The notes: generated by a model not told the origin, from the sequence alone. A DNA stretch of 64,000 nt from Thiothrix litoralis (GCF_017901135.1 NZ_CP072801.1:4220844-4284843), one strand, 5' to 3'. Numbered from the stretch's first letter, positions 9,448 to 18,480 are shown. Translations and numbers: made by a program.

Positions 9448-11340
9448 ATGGGTATATCCACGCGAGGGAGTATCCGCTTGAACCGTTTTCTCTGGAACAA
9501 ATTGCAAAACTCACTGCTGTTGCGAGTAGGAGGCATGATTGCTGCTATTACGATTTTGGCGGTGGTGGGCATGTCGACGTCCTGGATGGTGGCGGAAACG
9601 ACTCAGGGCAACGGTGAAGCCATCAACGTCGCGGGTAGTTTGCGGATGCAAAGCTGGCGTATGGCCTCCTTCTACCAGCGTTTGTTGCAAACCGATAAGC
9701 CCGAGTACCGTGAAACTCTGCAACAAGCGATCGAACGTTTTGAACAGGACTTGGAGGCAGGTTCGATTCTCTCTGTGTTACCAGAAGATAACACAACACC
9801 GCTCAAACAAGTGTACCGTCAGGTAGAAATCGATTGGCAGCAACGCATTAAGCCCGCCTTGGTGCTCCAGTCTAGCACGGCTCAAAATGCTGTGGTATTG
9901 GATGAGATTCCATTATTCGTTAAGCACATCAATGACTTGGTTAAGCAGATTGAAGAGGCTACCGAAGCCAAGATTTTCGTGCTGCGTGTCATTTTGGGTG
10001 TCGCTATTATTGGTACTATCCTTGCTGTCATCCTGTCGATTTATTTGGTCAACAGCATTCTGGTTATTCCACTCAAGGCGCTGTTGGGGCTAACCGACCA
10101 AATTCGCCAAGGCAACCTTGCTGTGCGTACCGAATTGGCGGGCGATGATGAAATCGGGCAACTCGCGCAAGCCTTCAACCTGATGGCGGAAGACCTTTCC
10201 AAGCTCTATCAGGATCTCGAAGCACGGGTGGAACAGAAAACCGCCGAACTGACCCGCAGCAATCGCTCGCTGGATTTGCTGTACCGCTCCATCACCCGTT
10301 TGCACGGCATTGCCCCCGACCGCGCTATATTCCATCATGTACTCACCGATGCCGAGGCGGTACTGGGTCTGGGTAATGGCACGATTTGCCTGAAAGGTGA
10401 TCACGGCACTCAGGGGCAGGTAGTCGCCACCACCGCCTTGCACAACCGCAGCCCGTTATGCCAACACGCCAACAATTGTGCGGAATGTCAGGACCCGCTC
10501 GCCGTCCGCATGGATGCCCTCCCTGATGGCAGGCAAATCTTGCGGATGCCGCTGACCGATGCTGGAAAACATTACGGTATGTTGGCTATCGACGTTCCCG
10601 CCAATACCAATGCCGAGCGTTGGCAAGTGCAATTGCTGGAAGCCCTGTCGCGCCATATTGGTGTCACCATTGCCTCAGAACAGCGTAGCGAACAGCACCG
10701 CCGCGTGTCATTGCTGGAAGAACGCGCCGTCATTGCCCGTGAACTGCACGATTCACTCGCACAATCGCTGGCTTACATGAAAATTCAGGTCAGCCGCTTG
10801 CGTAATGCCCTCAAGCACCCTGAAGAGGGGGAGGAAATTACGGCGGCATTGGAAGAACTTCGTGATGGCCTCAGTAGTTCCTACCAACAATTGCGTGAAC
10901 TGCTCTCCACCTTCCGTTTGCGCATGGAAGATGACGATCTGGGCATGGCACTGGCGCAAACCACGACTGAATTTACCGAACGCGGTCATTTGCCGATTGA
11001 GCTAGCGGTGAATCTGGATAACCTCAACCTCAGCCCCAATGAAGAAATCCACTTGCTGCAAATTGTGCGCGAAGCCCTGTCCAACATTCTCAAGCACGCC
11101 CATGCCCGCCATGCTTGGGTAACGCTGCAAAGCCAAGCCGACGGTCGTGTCCAGCTTTGGGTTGACGATGATGGGGTGGGCATCCAGAAAAGTGCAACAC
11201 TGCACCATTACGGCATGGCGATCATGGCCGAACGTGCCCGCGCCTTGCACGGTACGCTGGAATACTTGCCCCGCGCTGAGGGTGGAACCCGCGTCCAACT
11301 CGATTTCACCACCCAAACAAGGATTGCCCATGCCGCCTGA
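9448..11340 (+). CDS. narX: nitrate/nitrite sensor histidine kinase NarX
   Basis: An inner-membrane sensor that phosphorylates NarL in response to nitrate. Order: first helix about residues 23-42; the periplasmic P-box GEAINVAGSLRMQSWRM at about 57-72, which contacts nitrate; helix 2 about 178-203; HAMP about 205-255; a central region with the NarX-type cysteines (C338, C344, C347); then a HisKA_3 dimerisation domain with RELHDSLAQSL (His434) and a HATPase with DDDGVGI. 630 residues. The ATG at 9448 has a weak ribosome site. A TTG at 9478 with GAGGGAG seven bases ahead is an equally likely start and removes ten residues. Confidence 0.95.
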   Translation: MGISTRGSIRLNRFLWNKLQNSLLLRVGGMIAAITILAVVGMSTSWMVAETTQGNGEAINVAGSLRMQSWRMASFYQRLLQTDKPEYRETLQQAIERFEQDLEAGSILSVLPEDNTTPLKQVYRQVEIDWQQRIKPALVLQSSTAQNAVVLDEIPLFVKHINDLVKQIEEATEAKIFVLRVILGVAIIGTILAVILSIYLVNSILVIPLKALLGLTDQIRQGNLAVRTELAGDDEIGQLAQAFNLMAEDLSKLYQDLEARVEQKTAELTRSNRSLDLLYRSITRLHGIAPDRAIFHHVLTDAEAVLGLGNGTICLKGDHGTQGQVVATTALHNRSPLCQHANNCAECQDPLAVRMDALPDGRQILRMPLTDAGKHYGMLAIDVPANTNAERWQVQLLEALSRHIGVTIASEQRSEQHRRVSLLEERAVIARELHDSLAQSLAYMKIQVSRLRNALKHPEEGEEITAALEELRDGLSSSYQQLRELLSTFRLRMEDDDLGMALAQTTTEFTERGHLPIELAVNLDNLNLSPNEEIHLLQIVREALSNILKHAHARHAWVTLQSQADGRVQLWVDDDGVGIQKSATLHHYGMAIMAERARALHGTLEYLPRAEGGTRVQLDFTTQTRIAHAA

Positions 11341-11974
11341 AACCCCGCAAAGTCTGTTGATCGTGGATGATCACCCCCTGTTCAGGAAAGGGGTACGGTA
11401 TTTAGTCAACATGGTGCCCGATTTCATCATCGTCGGTGAAGCCTCATGCGGTCAGGAAGGCATCGACATGGCGCTGGAGCTTGCCCCCGACATGATCCTG
11501 CTCGACCTGAACATGAAGGACATGAGTGGCATTGAGGTGCTCAAAGTCATCAAAGCCTCTGGCAGCGATGCGCGGGTGGTGATGCTGACGGTTTCCGATC
11601 AGGCGAGTGATTTGGTGGCAGCGTTACGCGCTGGGGCAGATGGCTACTTGCTCAAAGAAATGGAGCCGGAAGATTTGGTCGCAAAACTCTCAGAAGCGGC
11701 GGCAGGCCGTATTACCTTGACCGAGCGCCTGGTCAACTTGCTGGCGCACGCGATGCGCCACGATGCGATTCACCCCAAAACCAGCCACGAAGCGGGGCTG
11801 ACGGATCAGGAACAGCGCATTCTAGAACGGGTCGCGGCTGGCAAAAGCAACAAACTGATAGCACGGGAACTGGGTATTACCGAAGGCACTGTTAAGGTGC
11901 ATGTCAAACACTTGCTGCGCAAGCTCAACCTGCGCTCGCGGGTGGAAGCAGCCGTGTGGTTTGTGGATCAATAG
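11330..11974 (+). CDS. narL: nitrate response regulator NarL
   Basis: A 214-residue response regulator. The receiver domain has the acidic pair in IVDDHPLF, the phospho-acceptor D59 in LLDLNMKDMSG and a lysine in LLKEMEPEDL. The C-terminal LuxR/NarL helix-turn-helix is LTDQEQRILERVAAG through TEGTVKVHVKHLLRKL. The start was set at ATG 11330, which overlaps the narX stop by 11 bases, because it gives MPPETPQSLLIVDDH. An upstream in-frame extension would read through narX. It probably binds the TACCAC heptamers in front of narK1 and the TehA-type gene. Confidence 0.94.
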   Translation: MPPETPQSLLIVDDHPLFRKGVRYLVNMVPDFIIVGEASCGQEGIDMALELAPDMILLDLNMKDMSGIEVLKVIKASGSDARVVMLTVSDQASDLVAALRAGADGYLLKEMEPEDLVAKLSEAAAGRITLTERLVNLLAHAMRHDAIHPKTSHEAGLTDQEQRILERVAAGKSNKLIARELGITEGTVKVHVKHLLRKLNLRSRVEAAVWFVDQ

Positions 11975-12050
11975 GCTTAATTTTTCAGGTTCATTTCAGC
12001 TAGCCCCCTTAGCATTCGTCACAACTGATGATTGATTAAGGAATGTAAAC

Positions 12051-12806
12051 ATGAAAATCCATAACAAAACGGGCAGCTTTTTACTGGCTTGTTCCCTTGC
12101 CTTGTTGGCAGGTTGTGGTAGTGATGGAACGTCGACCAGCCTTACTGATAACTTGATTGGTACAGCAAGTGCTGCAACGCTTGATACAGCAAGTAATACC
12201 AGCACGACCACGGATACTGCTGTGGTCACGACGATTCCAACGGTCACAACCCCCACGCTTGCGGCACAACCACTGACGGTTGCTGAGACCGAAACGCTGC
12301 TGTTTGTGCGCGAAGAAGAAAAGCTGGCGCGGGATGTGTACCTGACCCTGTACAACCAATGGGGAACCAACATCTTCCAAAACATCGCCAACAACGGTGA
12401 ACAGCAACACATGGATGCCATCAAAGTATGGGTGGATGCATTCGGCTACGTTGACCCGGTATCATCCAACGAGATTGGCGCTTTCACCGACCCGGTGATC
12501 CTCAAACTGTATAACGACTTGGTGGCGCGTGGCATGACCTCTTCGCAAGAGGCACTGATGGTGGGCGGTTTCATCGAAGAATACGACATCAAAGACCTTC
12601 AGGATGCCATTGATGAAGCCAAACAAGGCACGAATCAAGCCGCCGTTATCCAGACTTACGACAGCTTGTTGTGCGGTTCGCGCAACCACTTACGTTCCTT
12701 TGTTGGGCAAATCGAGAAAGACGGCCTTGTCTACCAAGCACAGTATGTCTCTCAAGCCACGGTTGACGCGATTGTGAACAGCCCCGACGAAAAATGCGGA
12801 CAGTAA
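12051..12806 (+). CDS. DUF2202 lipoprotein
   Basis: 251 residues. A signal peptide ends in the lipobox LLAGC (Cys22), then a low-complexity Ser/Thr/Ala linker of about 60 residues, then a DUF2202 domain beginning LTVAETETLLFVREEEKLARDVYLTLYNQWG. DUF2202 proteins are predicted ferritin-like helical bundles; the EEEKLARD and EQQHMDAIKVW segments carry the acidic residues and histidine expected of such a fold. Function is not established. It is paired with a second DUF2202 gene 28 bases downstream that shares long blocks (REEEKLARDVY, GSRNHLRSFVGQI), so the two are a tandem duplication, and it is followed by a two-component system. Confidence 0.85.
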   Translation: MKIHNKTGSFLLACSLALLAGCGSDGTSTSLTDNLIGTASAATLDTASNTSTTTDTAVVTTIPTVTTPTLAAQPLTVAETETLLFVREEEKLARDVYLTLYNQWGTNIFQNIANNGEQQHMDAIKVWVDAFGYVDPVSSNEIGAFTDPVILKLYNDLVARGMTSSQEALMVGGFIEEYDIKDLQDAIDEAKQGTNQAAVIQTYDSLLCGSRNHLRSFVGQIEKDGLVYQAQYVSQATVDAIVNSPDEKCGQ

Positions 12807-12834
12807 TTAATTATAATGACAAGGAGAAACTCCC

Positions 12835-13491
12835 ATGACTTTACCTAAAACCCTCATCGCAGGCATGGTTGCCATTGCTTGCACAGGTTTGCTGACCACA
12901 CCCGCAACGTTTGCCAAAGGTAACGGTCAAGCCGTTGCGCCCCCTCAGACCGAGGTACTGACTGTGACCGAAAGCGAAGCCCTGCGCTTCATGCGTGAAG
13001 AAGAAAAGCTGGCGCGTGATGTCTACATCACCCTCTACAATCAGTGGAAACTGCCGGTATTCAACAATATTTCCCAATCTGAACAACGGCATACCGATCG
13101 GGTAAAAGCCTTGCTGCAAACCTATCGGCTAACTGACCCGGTGACGAATGACACGGTAGGCGTGTTCCTGAATGCAGATTTGGCGGCCTTGTATGCGCAA
13201 CTGGTAGCACGAGGGCAAACCTCGCCGCTTGAAGCCTTGCATGTCGGCGCTTTGATCGAGGAGGTGGATATTGTGGACTTGCAAAAATCCATGAGCGAAA
13301 CCACGCGCCCCGATATTCTCAGCACTTACGACAACCTGATGCGCGGTTCACGCAACCATTTGCGGGCGTTTGTCGGGCAGATTCAAGCGCAAGGCGTGAC
13401 TTACGTGGCGCAAACCATGCCACAAGCGGAAGTAGATGCCATCGTCAACAGTCCGAATGAACGTGGTCAAGGTGGAGGGATGGGCAGATAA
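12835..13491 (+). CDS. secreted DUF2202 protein
   Basis: 218 residues with a cleavable signal peptide (MTLPKTLIAGMVAIACTGLLT...) and no lipobox, followed by a DUF2202 domain (MREEEKLARDVYITLYNQW, EQRHTDRVKALL, GSRNHLRAFVGQI, PQAEVDAIVNSP). It is the soluble periplasmic twin of the preceding lipoprotein, preceded by AAGGAG. A glycine-rich tail ends the protein. The response regulator starts 32 bases downstream, so all four genes may form one unit. The role is unknown; a metal or redox-related periplasmic function is a guess from the ferritin-like fold prediction. Confidence 0.85.
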   Translation: MTLPKTLIAGMVAIACTGLLTTPATFAKGNGQAVAPPQTEVLTVTESEALRFMREEEKLARDVYITLYNQWKLPVFNNISQSEQRHTDRVKALLQTYRLTDPVTNDTVGVFLNADLAALYAQLVARGQTSPLEALHVGALIEEVDIVDLQKSMSETTRPDILSTYDNLMRGSRNHLRAFVGQIQAQGVTYVAQTMPQAEVDAIVNSPNERGQGGGMGR

Positions 13492-13523
13492 TGCTACTAT
13501 CTCTTCACTAAAGGGAGAAAGTA

Positions 13524-14213
13524 ATGCGCCTGTTATTGGTTGAAGACGATACCGAACTGAGTAGCAGCTTGCACGCCCGCCTGAAGCGCGAAGGTTTCGC
13601 CGTGGACATCGCCGCGAACGGTGTGGATGGCGAATTCATGGGCAACGAAGAGCCTTACGATGTGGTGATTCTTGACCTCGGCCTGCCGCAACGCAGCGGG
13701 CTGGAGGTGTTGCAACACTGGCGGCAACGTGGCAATCGCGTGCCGGTGATTGTGCTCACCGCCCGCGATGCTTGGCACGAACGGGTGGATGGTTTCAAAG
13801 CTGGTGCAGATGATTACCTCGGCAAGCCGTTTCACTTTGAGGAATTGTTGGTGCGGGTGCAGGCGCTGATTCGCCGCAACCTTCAGGCATCGGTTCCCGA
13901 TCAGAAGCTGGATTGCTGTGGCCTGCAACTGGATGAGGAACACCAGCAAGTCACTACCCCGGAGGGCACGGTGTTCGACCTGACCGGCACCGAATTCCGC
14001 CTGTTGCGCTATTTTATGCTGCACCCCGGCAAAATTCTCACCAAGTCCCGCCTGACCGAACACGTTTACGAACAGGATTTCGACCGCGACAGCAATGTGA
14101 TCGAAGTCTATGTGCGCCATTTACGCCGCAAGTTGGGTGAATGGCGCATCCTTACCCGCCGGGGACAAGGTTACATTTTCATCGACCCCGCCAAACCGGA
14201 GCCACCCGTATGA
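13524..14213 (+). CDS. OmpR/PhoP-family response regulator
   Basis: 229 residues. The receiver domain has LLVEDDTEL, phospho-acceptor D51 in VILDLGLPQRSG and KPFHFEELL. The winged-helix effector domain has LTGTEFRLLRYFMLHPGKILTKSRLTEHVYEQDFDRDSNVIEVYVRHLRRKLG. The linker contains two cysteines (LDCCGLQLD). Its TGA overlaps the ATG of the sensor kinase, so the pair is translationally coupled. It is closest in style to PhoP/QseB regulators. A GGGAG ribosome site precedes the ATG. Confidence 0.92.
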   Translation: MRLLLVEDDTELSSSLHARLKREGFAVDIAANGVDGEFMGNEEPYDVVILDLGLPQRSGLEVLQHWRQRGNRVPVIVLTARDAWHERVDGFKAGADDYLGKPFHFEELLVRVQALIRRNLQASVPDQKLDCCGLQLDEEHQQVTTPEGTVFDLTGTEFRLLRYFMLHPGKILTKSRLTEHVYEQDFDRDSNVIEVYVRHLRRKLGEWRILTRRGQGYIFIDPAKPEPPV

Positions 14214-15226
14214 CATCGCTCGAACGCCAGTTGCAGATCAACCTTGCGATGACGCTGATTGCAGTGATGGCATTGATTTGGGTGGTGGGCAGCCAGTTCC
14301 CGCGTTTTGCGCCGCACGCTTACACCGTAGCGGAAAGTACGGGGATGCCAGTTTCTGAACGTCCGCAACGTTTCAAATGGGTTTTCCCTATCTTGGCAGC
14401 GGGGGGGATTGCTTTGATTTTGGGGATTCAGGGTGTAGTTATCCGCCGTACCTTCCGCCGTCTCGACCGGATACGCGCCGAAGTCCGTGAGCTGGAAGCG
14501 GGTAAGCTTTCGATGCTGAGCGAAGATGTACCTGCCGAAATCTACCCCATTATCCACGAATTCAACCACATCCTTAGCCTGATGCAGGAACGCCTGGAAC
14601 GTTCGCGCAATTCCCTCGGCAACCTTGCCCACGCGCTGAAAGCACCACTCAACCTGCTGGTGCAATACCTCGATCAAGAACCGGATGCTAACCACAACCA
14701 GCAGGCGCAATTACAGGCCGAACGCATCCGCCAACTCACTGAACGCGAACTCAAACGCGCCCGCATGGCGGGGCTGGGCAACACCACGCAACGCTTTGAC
14801 CCGCGTGCGGAACTGCCCACCTTGGTCGACGTGCTGGCACGGATTCACCACAAATCGCCGCGCAGCATTGCGCTCGACATTGCCCCTGACATCACCCGTT
14901 TCGGCGACCGCGAAGACATGCTGGAACTGGTCGGCAACCTGCTCGACAACGCCTGCAAATGGGCGACGCAACACGTGCGCTGCCAGCTTGCCTGCGTTGA
15001 CGCACACATCCTGATCACGGTGGAAGACGACGGTGCAGGCCGCAGCGCCGCCGAATTGCAGCAAATGGCGGCACGCGGCGTGCGCCTCGATGAATCGGTG
15101 GAAGGTCACGGATTAGGGCTTTCGATCTGCAAGGATATTGTGAAATTGTACGGCGGGGAACTAGCGTTTGGGCGTTCGGCAGCGCTGGGAGGCTTGCAGG
15201 TGACGGTGGCGTTGCCACAGCGCTAG
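14210..15226 (+). CDS. PhoQ-like sensor histidine kinase
   Basis: 338 residues from ATG 14210, which overlaps the regulator stop. Longer in-frame versions would lie inside the regulator gene. Two membrane helices (about 10-28 and 58-78) flank a small periplasmic segment of only about 30 residues, too small for a folded PhoQ-type sensor domain. Then come a HAMP-like stretch, the phospho-acceptor H141 in NLAHALKAPLNLL (the PhoQ-type 'HxLKxPL' variant) and an ATPase domain with NLLDNACKWA, EDDGAG and GHGLGLSICKDIV. The stimulus is unknown, but the tandem DUF2202 genes upstream suggest a periplasmic signal. Confidence 0.9.
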   Translation: MTSLERQLQINLAMTLIAVMALIWVVGSQFPRFAPHAYTVAESTGMPVSERPQRFKWVFPILAAGGIALILGIQGVVIRRTFRRLDRIRAEVRELEAGKLSMLSEDVPAEIYPIIHEFNHILSLMQERLERSRNSLGNLAHALKAPLNLLVQYLDQEPDANHNQQAQLQAERIRQLTERELKRARMAGLGNTTQRFDPRAELPTLVDVLARIHHKSPRSIALDIAPDITRFGDREDMLELVGNLLDNACKWATQHVRCQLACVDAHILITVEDDGAGRSAAELQQMAARGVRLDESVEGHGLGLSICKDIVKLYGGELAFGRSAALGGLQVTVALPQR

Positions 15227-15233
15227 TTGTTCC

Positions 15234-15264
15234 CGTAGGGGCGTATGGCATACGCCCGCTTCAC
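15234..15264. repeat. palindromic repeat, intergenic copy
   Basis: Hairpin GGGCGTAT-GGC-ATACGCCC with GTAG before it and a GCTTCAC tail. It lies between the convergent sensor kinase and AAA-ATPase-like genes and could also act as a terminator. A diverged copy is found inside norD at 45492-45522, where similarity extends beyond the palindrome into the tail, so this is a dispersed repeat and not a chance hairpin. Confidence 0.7.
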
Positions 15265-17055
15265 TCAATCGAGTAACCGCCAAACCACTCGCTCAAACCC
15301 CAGTGCCACCACAGCCAAACAATACAAGCGTTCCGGCTGCTGGTATTTACTTTCCAGCACCGGGCGATACTGCCGCAATTGCACCAGTGCGTCCTGCAAG
15401 GCTTTTTGCACGGGGGGCATGGCTTCCAGTTCTGCCACGCTTTTCTCCCGCAATTGCTCACCCGTCAGTTTCAAATCATCCAGCTTGAGGTATTTGAATT
15501 CAAAGATGAAATCTTTCAGGGGGGCGTAGTGGCGCATACTGGGGCGGATAATCATCACCAGATCAGAATAACGCCGTTGCAGCGCTGTTTCCGAGTCCAT
15601 GATGTACCAGGTGTCATTGAACAGCAGGGTCAGGAATGCGGTTTTTACCGTGAGTTCATTGCTCCAGCAGTAATCACGGTTGCTGAATACTGCAAAATAC
15701 TTGTGCTCCATGAAATCCGCCAGCGGCTGTAAGTCGGCGGTTTGGTAAAATTGTTCGGCTAAATGACTTGCCCATTGTTCATCCTGAGTACGAGGCAGGG
15801 CATGTTGTTTGAGACGTTCCACATACAAACTATGAATCACGAGGTTAGGGATACCCAAAATCAACTTGCCTAAGCCATTCCGCCCAATAATGGTCAGTAC
15901 CCCAAAGTAATACAACAATGACAGCATGTAATGGCTATCCTGTTGTACCTCCCGTAAATTCTCTACCCCAAACTGGTTTTCCAACTCCTGCAACATCGCA
16001 GGGTTCTGCTCATCCAGTATGTGATCAATCACGGTGCTACCTTGCGGCAATGCTGCAATATAACGAATTCGCCCCGCATCCATGGCTAGATTGCCATCGA
16101 GCATTTTTTCAGGTGCTTGGCATTTTTTCTGGTAATGGCGCAGAAAATAAAAACACAACGTCGGGTTATACACCGTTGTTTGCGTCATATCCGCACAGAA
16201 GCGGTAGCCGTTATAGAACTGTTGCAGCGTTTCCATCACTGTGGCGGTTTGCGTAGGCGGTAACGCGCAGCTTTGCGCCGTTTGCTGTACCAATGTGCTC
16301 AGTTCGTTTTCAGTTAAACCACAAAGGCTATTGAAGTCTTCATCCAGATAAATGCTGGTAGCGACGTTATAGCCACTGGTCATGTCACTCAACACAATCG
16401 GCGATACACCCGTGATGAACACACGGGCAATTTTTCCCTCAGATGCACTCGCTTTGATGATTTTGAACAGCGTTTTCAGGATGCCTTCACCCTGTAATAA
16501 CTCACGGTAACGTGCGGCATCCGTGGTGTCTTGTATCAGCACGTCATTGGCAAAATTGTCGTATTCGTCAATCAGCAAATAAACCGTATAGCCGCTGCTT
16601 TTGGCAACATTGACCACCGACTGGAATGAGCCAAGCGCATCGTCATCGTAAATATCCACACTGAAGGTTAGTTGCGCCTGATATTGCCGCACGAAATCTT
16701 TGATAGCTTGATTAATATGCTGAAACAGGCTGCTTCTGATGTGTTCAAGATCACCTTGTGCGGATACCTTGGAAAAATCCCAGCGCAGGATCAGGTACTG
16801 GTTATGTTCTGGTGTTGGCTGTTGCCCAATCGCCAAATTGCCGAACAGGGTATCGAATTCACCCGTTGTTTTCACATCGTAATAATTCGCCAGCATGGAT
16901 AGCAGCAGCGATTTACCAAACCGGCGCGGGCGCAGAAAGATCAATTGCCTGCCCGCCTCTTCCAGTACCGGGATGAAGGCAGTGCGGTCAACATACAGGT
17001 AATCATCCGTGCGGATGCGGTGGAAATCGCTGATGCCGTAGGGAAATTTGATCAT
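15265..17055 (-). CDS. AAA-ATPase-like / PD-(D/E)XK nuclease-like protein
   Basis: 596 residues of the family with an N-terminal 'AAA-ATPase_like' domain and a C-terminal PD-(D/E)XK-like domain (Pfam PF09820 plus PF08011). Visible: YVDRTAFIPVLEE, the altered Walker A RPRRFGKSLLLSML, Walker B VYLLIDEYDNFAND, the HYNGYRFC-type segment FYNGYRFCADMTQTTVYNP, and FIFEFKYLKLDD near the C-terminus as the nuclease-like core. These proteins are often multicopy, and their function is not established; a mobile or defence-related role has been suggested for related folds. A second copy at 42006-43550 is only distantly similar. It stands alone, convergent to the kinase upstream. Confidence 0.85.
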   Translation of the reverse strand: MIKFPYGISDFHRIRTDDYLYVDRTAFIPVLEEAGRQLIFLRPRRFGKSLLLSMLANYYDVKTTGEFDTLFGNLAIGQQPTPEHNQYLILRWDFSKVSAQGDLEHIRSSLFQHINQAIKDFVRQYQAQLTFSVDIYDDDALGSFQSVVNVAKSSGYTVYLLIDEYDNFANDVLIQDTTDAARYRELLQGEGILKTLFKIIKASASEGKIARVFITGVSPIVLSDMTSGYNVATSIYLDEDFNSLCGLTENELSTLVQQTAQSCALPPTQTATVMETLQQFYNGYRFCADMTQTTVYNPTLCFYFLRHYQKKCQAPEKMLDGNLAMDAGRIRYIAALPQGSTVIDHILDEQNPAMLQELENQFGVENLREVQQDSHYMLSLLYYFGVLTIIGRNGLGKLILGIPNLVIHSLYVERLKQHALPRTQDEQWASHLAEQFYQTADLQPLADFMEHKYFAVFSNRDYCWSNELTVKTAFLTLLFNDTWYIMDSETALQRRYSDLVMIIRPSMRHYAPLKDFIFEFKYLKLDDLKLTGEQLREKSVAELEAMPPVQKALQDALVQLRQYRPVLESKYQQPERLYCLAVVALGFERVVWRLLD

Positions 17056-17137
17056 GTGCGTGCCATGCTGCTGTTCGGGGGACTGATGCGCTTACTTTAG
17101 CACAGAAGCGCACGGTGGTAATTCCGCTTTGCCATCC

Positions 17138-17152
17138 GGCAAATGTCGTATG
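17138..17152. promoter_or_regulatory. operator-like site D ahead of the PepSY gene
   Basis: GGCAAATGTCGTATG, one mismatch from the GACAARTGTC core and with the same GTATGG right flank as site A at 18281. It lies 125 bases before the PepSY gene start. One of four related sites in this island. Confidence 0.4.
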
Positions 17153-17271
17153 GTCATTTGCGCGGTACGCTTGCGGCATTCGTCCGATTGAGCCGCGCTT
17201 CCACAAACAGCATGATGCACTCCAGCCAGACGCACCGTCTGACGCTATTTCCATTTAAGGAGTATTTAACC

Positions 17272-17598
17272 ATGTTGAAACAAGCTACCCTCGCCGCCGT
17301 TGTGCTGCTGACCGCCATGACTGCTCAAAGCGCTTTCGCGGGTGCGGATTGCCCTGCTAACCCCAAAGACCAGTGGCTGTCTGAGTTGGACATGCAGAAG
17401 AAGATCGTCAATGACTACGGTTGGGTGATCTATAAGTTCAAAACCGATGACGAATGCTACGAAGTCTACGGCATGGCTCCCAAAGAAGAGGTCAAACCTG
17501 CTGATGCTGCCACCCCAGCGGTTGCCCCGGAAATGGTTAAGGTTGAAGCCTACTTCAATACCGCTACCGGCGAAGTCGTCAAAAAAGAAATGGACTAA
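17272..17598 (+). CDS. small periplasmic PepSY-like protein
   Basis: 108 residues from ATG 17272 with AAGGAG ahead. A signal peptide ends at about AQSAFAGA. The mature part, DQWLSELDMQKKIVNDYGWVIYKFKTDDECYEVYGM ... VEAYFNTATGEVVKKEMD, reads as a PepSY-type fold (PF13670-like), usually found as small periplasmic partners of cytochromes or as inhibitor-like domains. Two mature cysteines (DCP and ECY) could form a disulfide. It sits 6 bases before a b-type cytochrome gene, the classical pairing, so it probably works with that cytochrome. Confidence 0.8.
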   Translation: MLKQATLAAVVLLTAMTAQSAFAGADCPANPKDQWLSELDMQKKIVNDYGWVIYKFKTDDECYEVYGMAPKEEVKPADAATPAVAPEMVKVEAYFNTATGEVVKKEMD

Positions 17599-17604
17599 TC
17601 AGTC

Positions 17605-18153
17605 ATGAAAACCAGTACGCATGAAATCGTTGTTTGGGATCTGTTTGTTCGGCTGTTCCACTGGTCTGTCGCCACCTTGTTCCTGCTGGATTTCTGGGTG
17701 CTGGAAGCGGGCGACCCGCCACATAATTGGTCGGGTTACGCCATTGGCTTCCTGTTGCTGGGGCGGATAGTGTGGGGCTTTACGGGCAACTATAACGCCC
17801 GTTTCAGCAGCTTTTTTCCGACCCCGGCGCGTATCCGCAAACATCTGTTGGAGATGCGCAAGGGGACGGTTGACCCCGCCGAAGGCCATAACCCCCTAGG
17901 TGGGGCAATGGTGCTGTTCCTGATGCTGATGTTGTCGCTGATTGTGCTGACTGGCTGGCTACTGACCTGGGATATGTTCTGGGGTGAGGGCTGGTTGGAA
18001 GATCTGCATGAGCTGTTTGCAGACATCACGATGTGGGCTGTGGTGGTGCATGTTAGCGCGGTGGTTATCATGGGCAAGTTGCTGGGTATTCGCTTGATCC
18101 GCACCATGATCACCGGGAAGCGCCCTATTAGCAGTAATATATTCCAGTGGTAA
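17605..18153 (+). CDS. di-haem cytochrome b561-family membrane protein
   Basis: 182 residues with four membrane helices. Histidine ligands are placed as in the bacterial cytochrome b561/hydrogenase b-type family: LFVRLFHWSVA in helix 1, DLHELFADITMWAVVVHV in the last two helices, and GHNPLGGAMVL before helix 3. Such proteins pass electrons between the quinone pool and periplasmic partners. It follows the PepSY gene by 6 bases and is closed by a strong terminator at 18216-18268. It is related in layout to the cytochrome b at 25530-26147 (shared GHNP.GG motif and HE...N/D helix). Confidence 0.88.
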   Translation: MKTSTHEIVVWDLFVRLFHWSVATLFLLDFWVLEAGDPPHNWSGYAIGFLLLGRIVWGFTGNYNARFSSFFPTPARIRKHLLEMRKGTVDPAEGHNPLGGAMVLFLMLMLSLIVLTGWLLTWDMFWGEGWLEDLHELFADITMWAVVVHVSAVVIMGKLLGIRLIRTMITGKRPISSNIFQW

Positions 18154-18215
18154 TGCTAAAACATTGTTAAAAATGACACACTAATTACGCGAGCTATTAT
18201 TCCCTGCTATTTATT

Positions 18216-18268
18216 CCGGGTTGGTCGTGATGGACAAAAATCTGTTACGACCAACCCGGATTTTTTTT
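18216..18268 (+). terminator. rho-independent terminator
   Basis: Perfect 13-base stem CCGGGTTGGTCGT / ACGACCAACCCGG followed by eight T. It closes the PepSY-cytochrome b operon. Confidence 0.92.
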
Positions 18269-18280
18269 GGTTTTGCTGAT

Positions 18281-18296
18281 GAGACAAGTGTCGTAT
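18281..18296. promoter_or_regulatory. operator-like site A ahead of the porin
   Basis: GAGACAAGTGTCGTAT, containing GACA-AG-TGTC. It lies about 60 bases upstream of the -35 of the porin promoter and belongs to the same group as the sites at 17138, 19470 and 20766. Confidence 0.5.
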
Positions 18297-18353
18297 GGTT
18301 GAAATTTTTACAAGACATACCTCCTATACCTCCTGTTACTGGTCGATTGTGCT

Positions 18354-18391
18354 TTGACAACGCATCTTTTTGGGACTAAATTCCCAAAAAG
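18354..18391 (+). promoter_or_regulatory. porin promoter with overlapping palindrome
   Basis: A -35 TTGACA (18354-18359), 17-base spacer, and -10 TAAATT (18377-18382). A perfect palindrome with 10-base arms (CTTTTTGGGA and TCCCAAAAAG, centre CTAAAT, 18366-18391) covers the -10 and the predicted start. The same architecture recurs at 20808-20841. Confidence 0.7.
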
Positions 18392-18413
18392 TTGATGAGG
18401 CGCACAAACTTAT

Positions 18414-18480
18414 CCTGGTGTTGCGACCACCGGGGTTTTTAACTGGAAGCCCGTTATTGTCGGGTGAGCATTTTGGTAAT
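18414..18480 (+). ncRNA. candidate structured leader, copy 1 (porin)
   Basis: Hairpin 1: CCTGGTG-TTGCGAC-CACCGGG with five T after it (terminator-like). Hairpin 2: GCCCG-TTATTGT-CGGGT. Then GAGCATTTTGGTAAT, then the ribosome site AAGGAG and ATG. The loop and the tail, but not the stem of hairpin 2, match the leader at 22662-22727. No known riboswitch class was recognised. Confidence 0.45.

Noticed and set aside
18414..18480. Known riboswitch (c-di-GMP, cobalamin, guanidine) in the porin leader
   Set aside because: None of the conserved core strings of these classes is present; only a two-copy local element can be supported.
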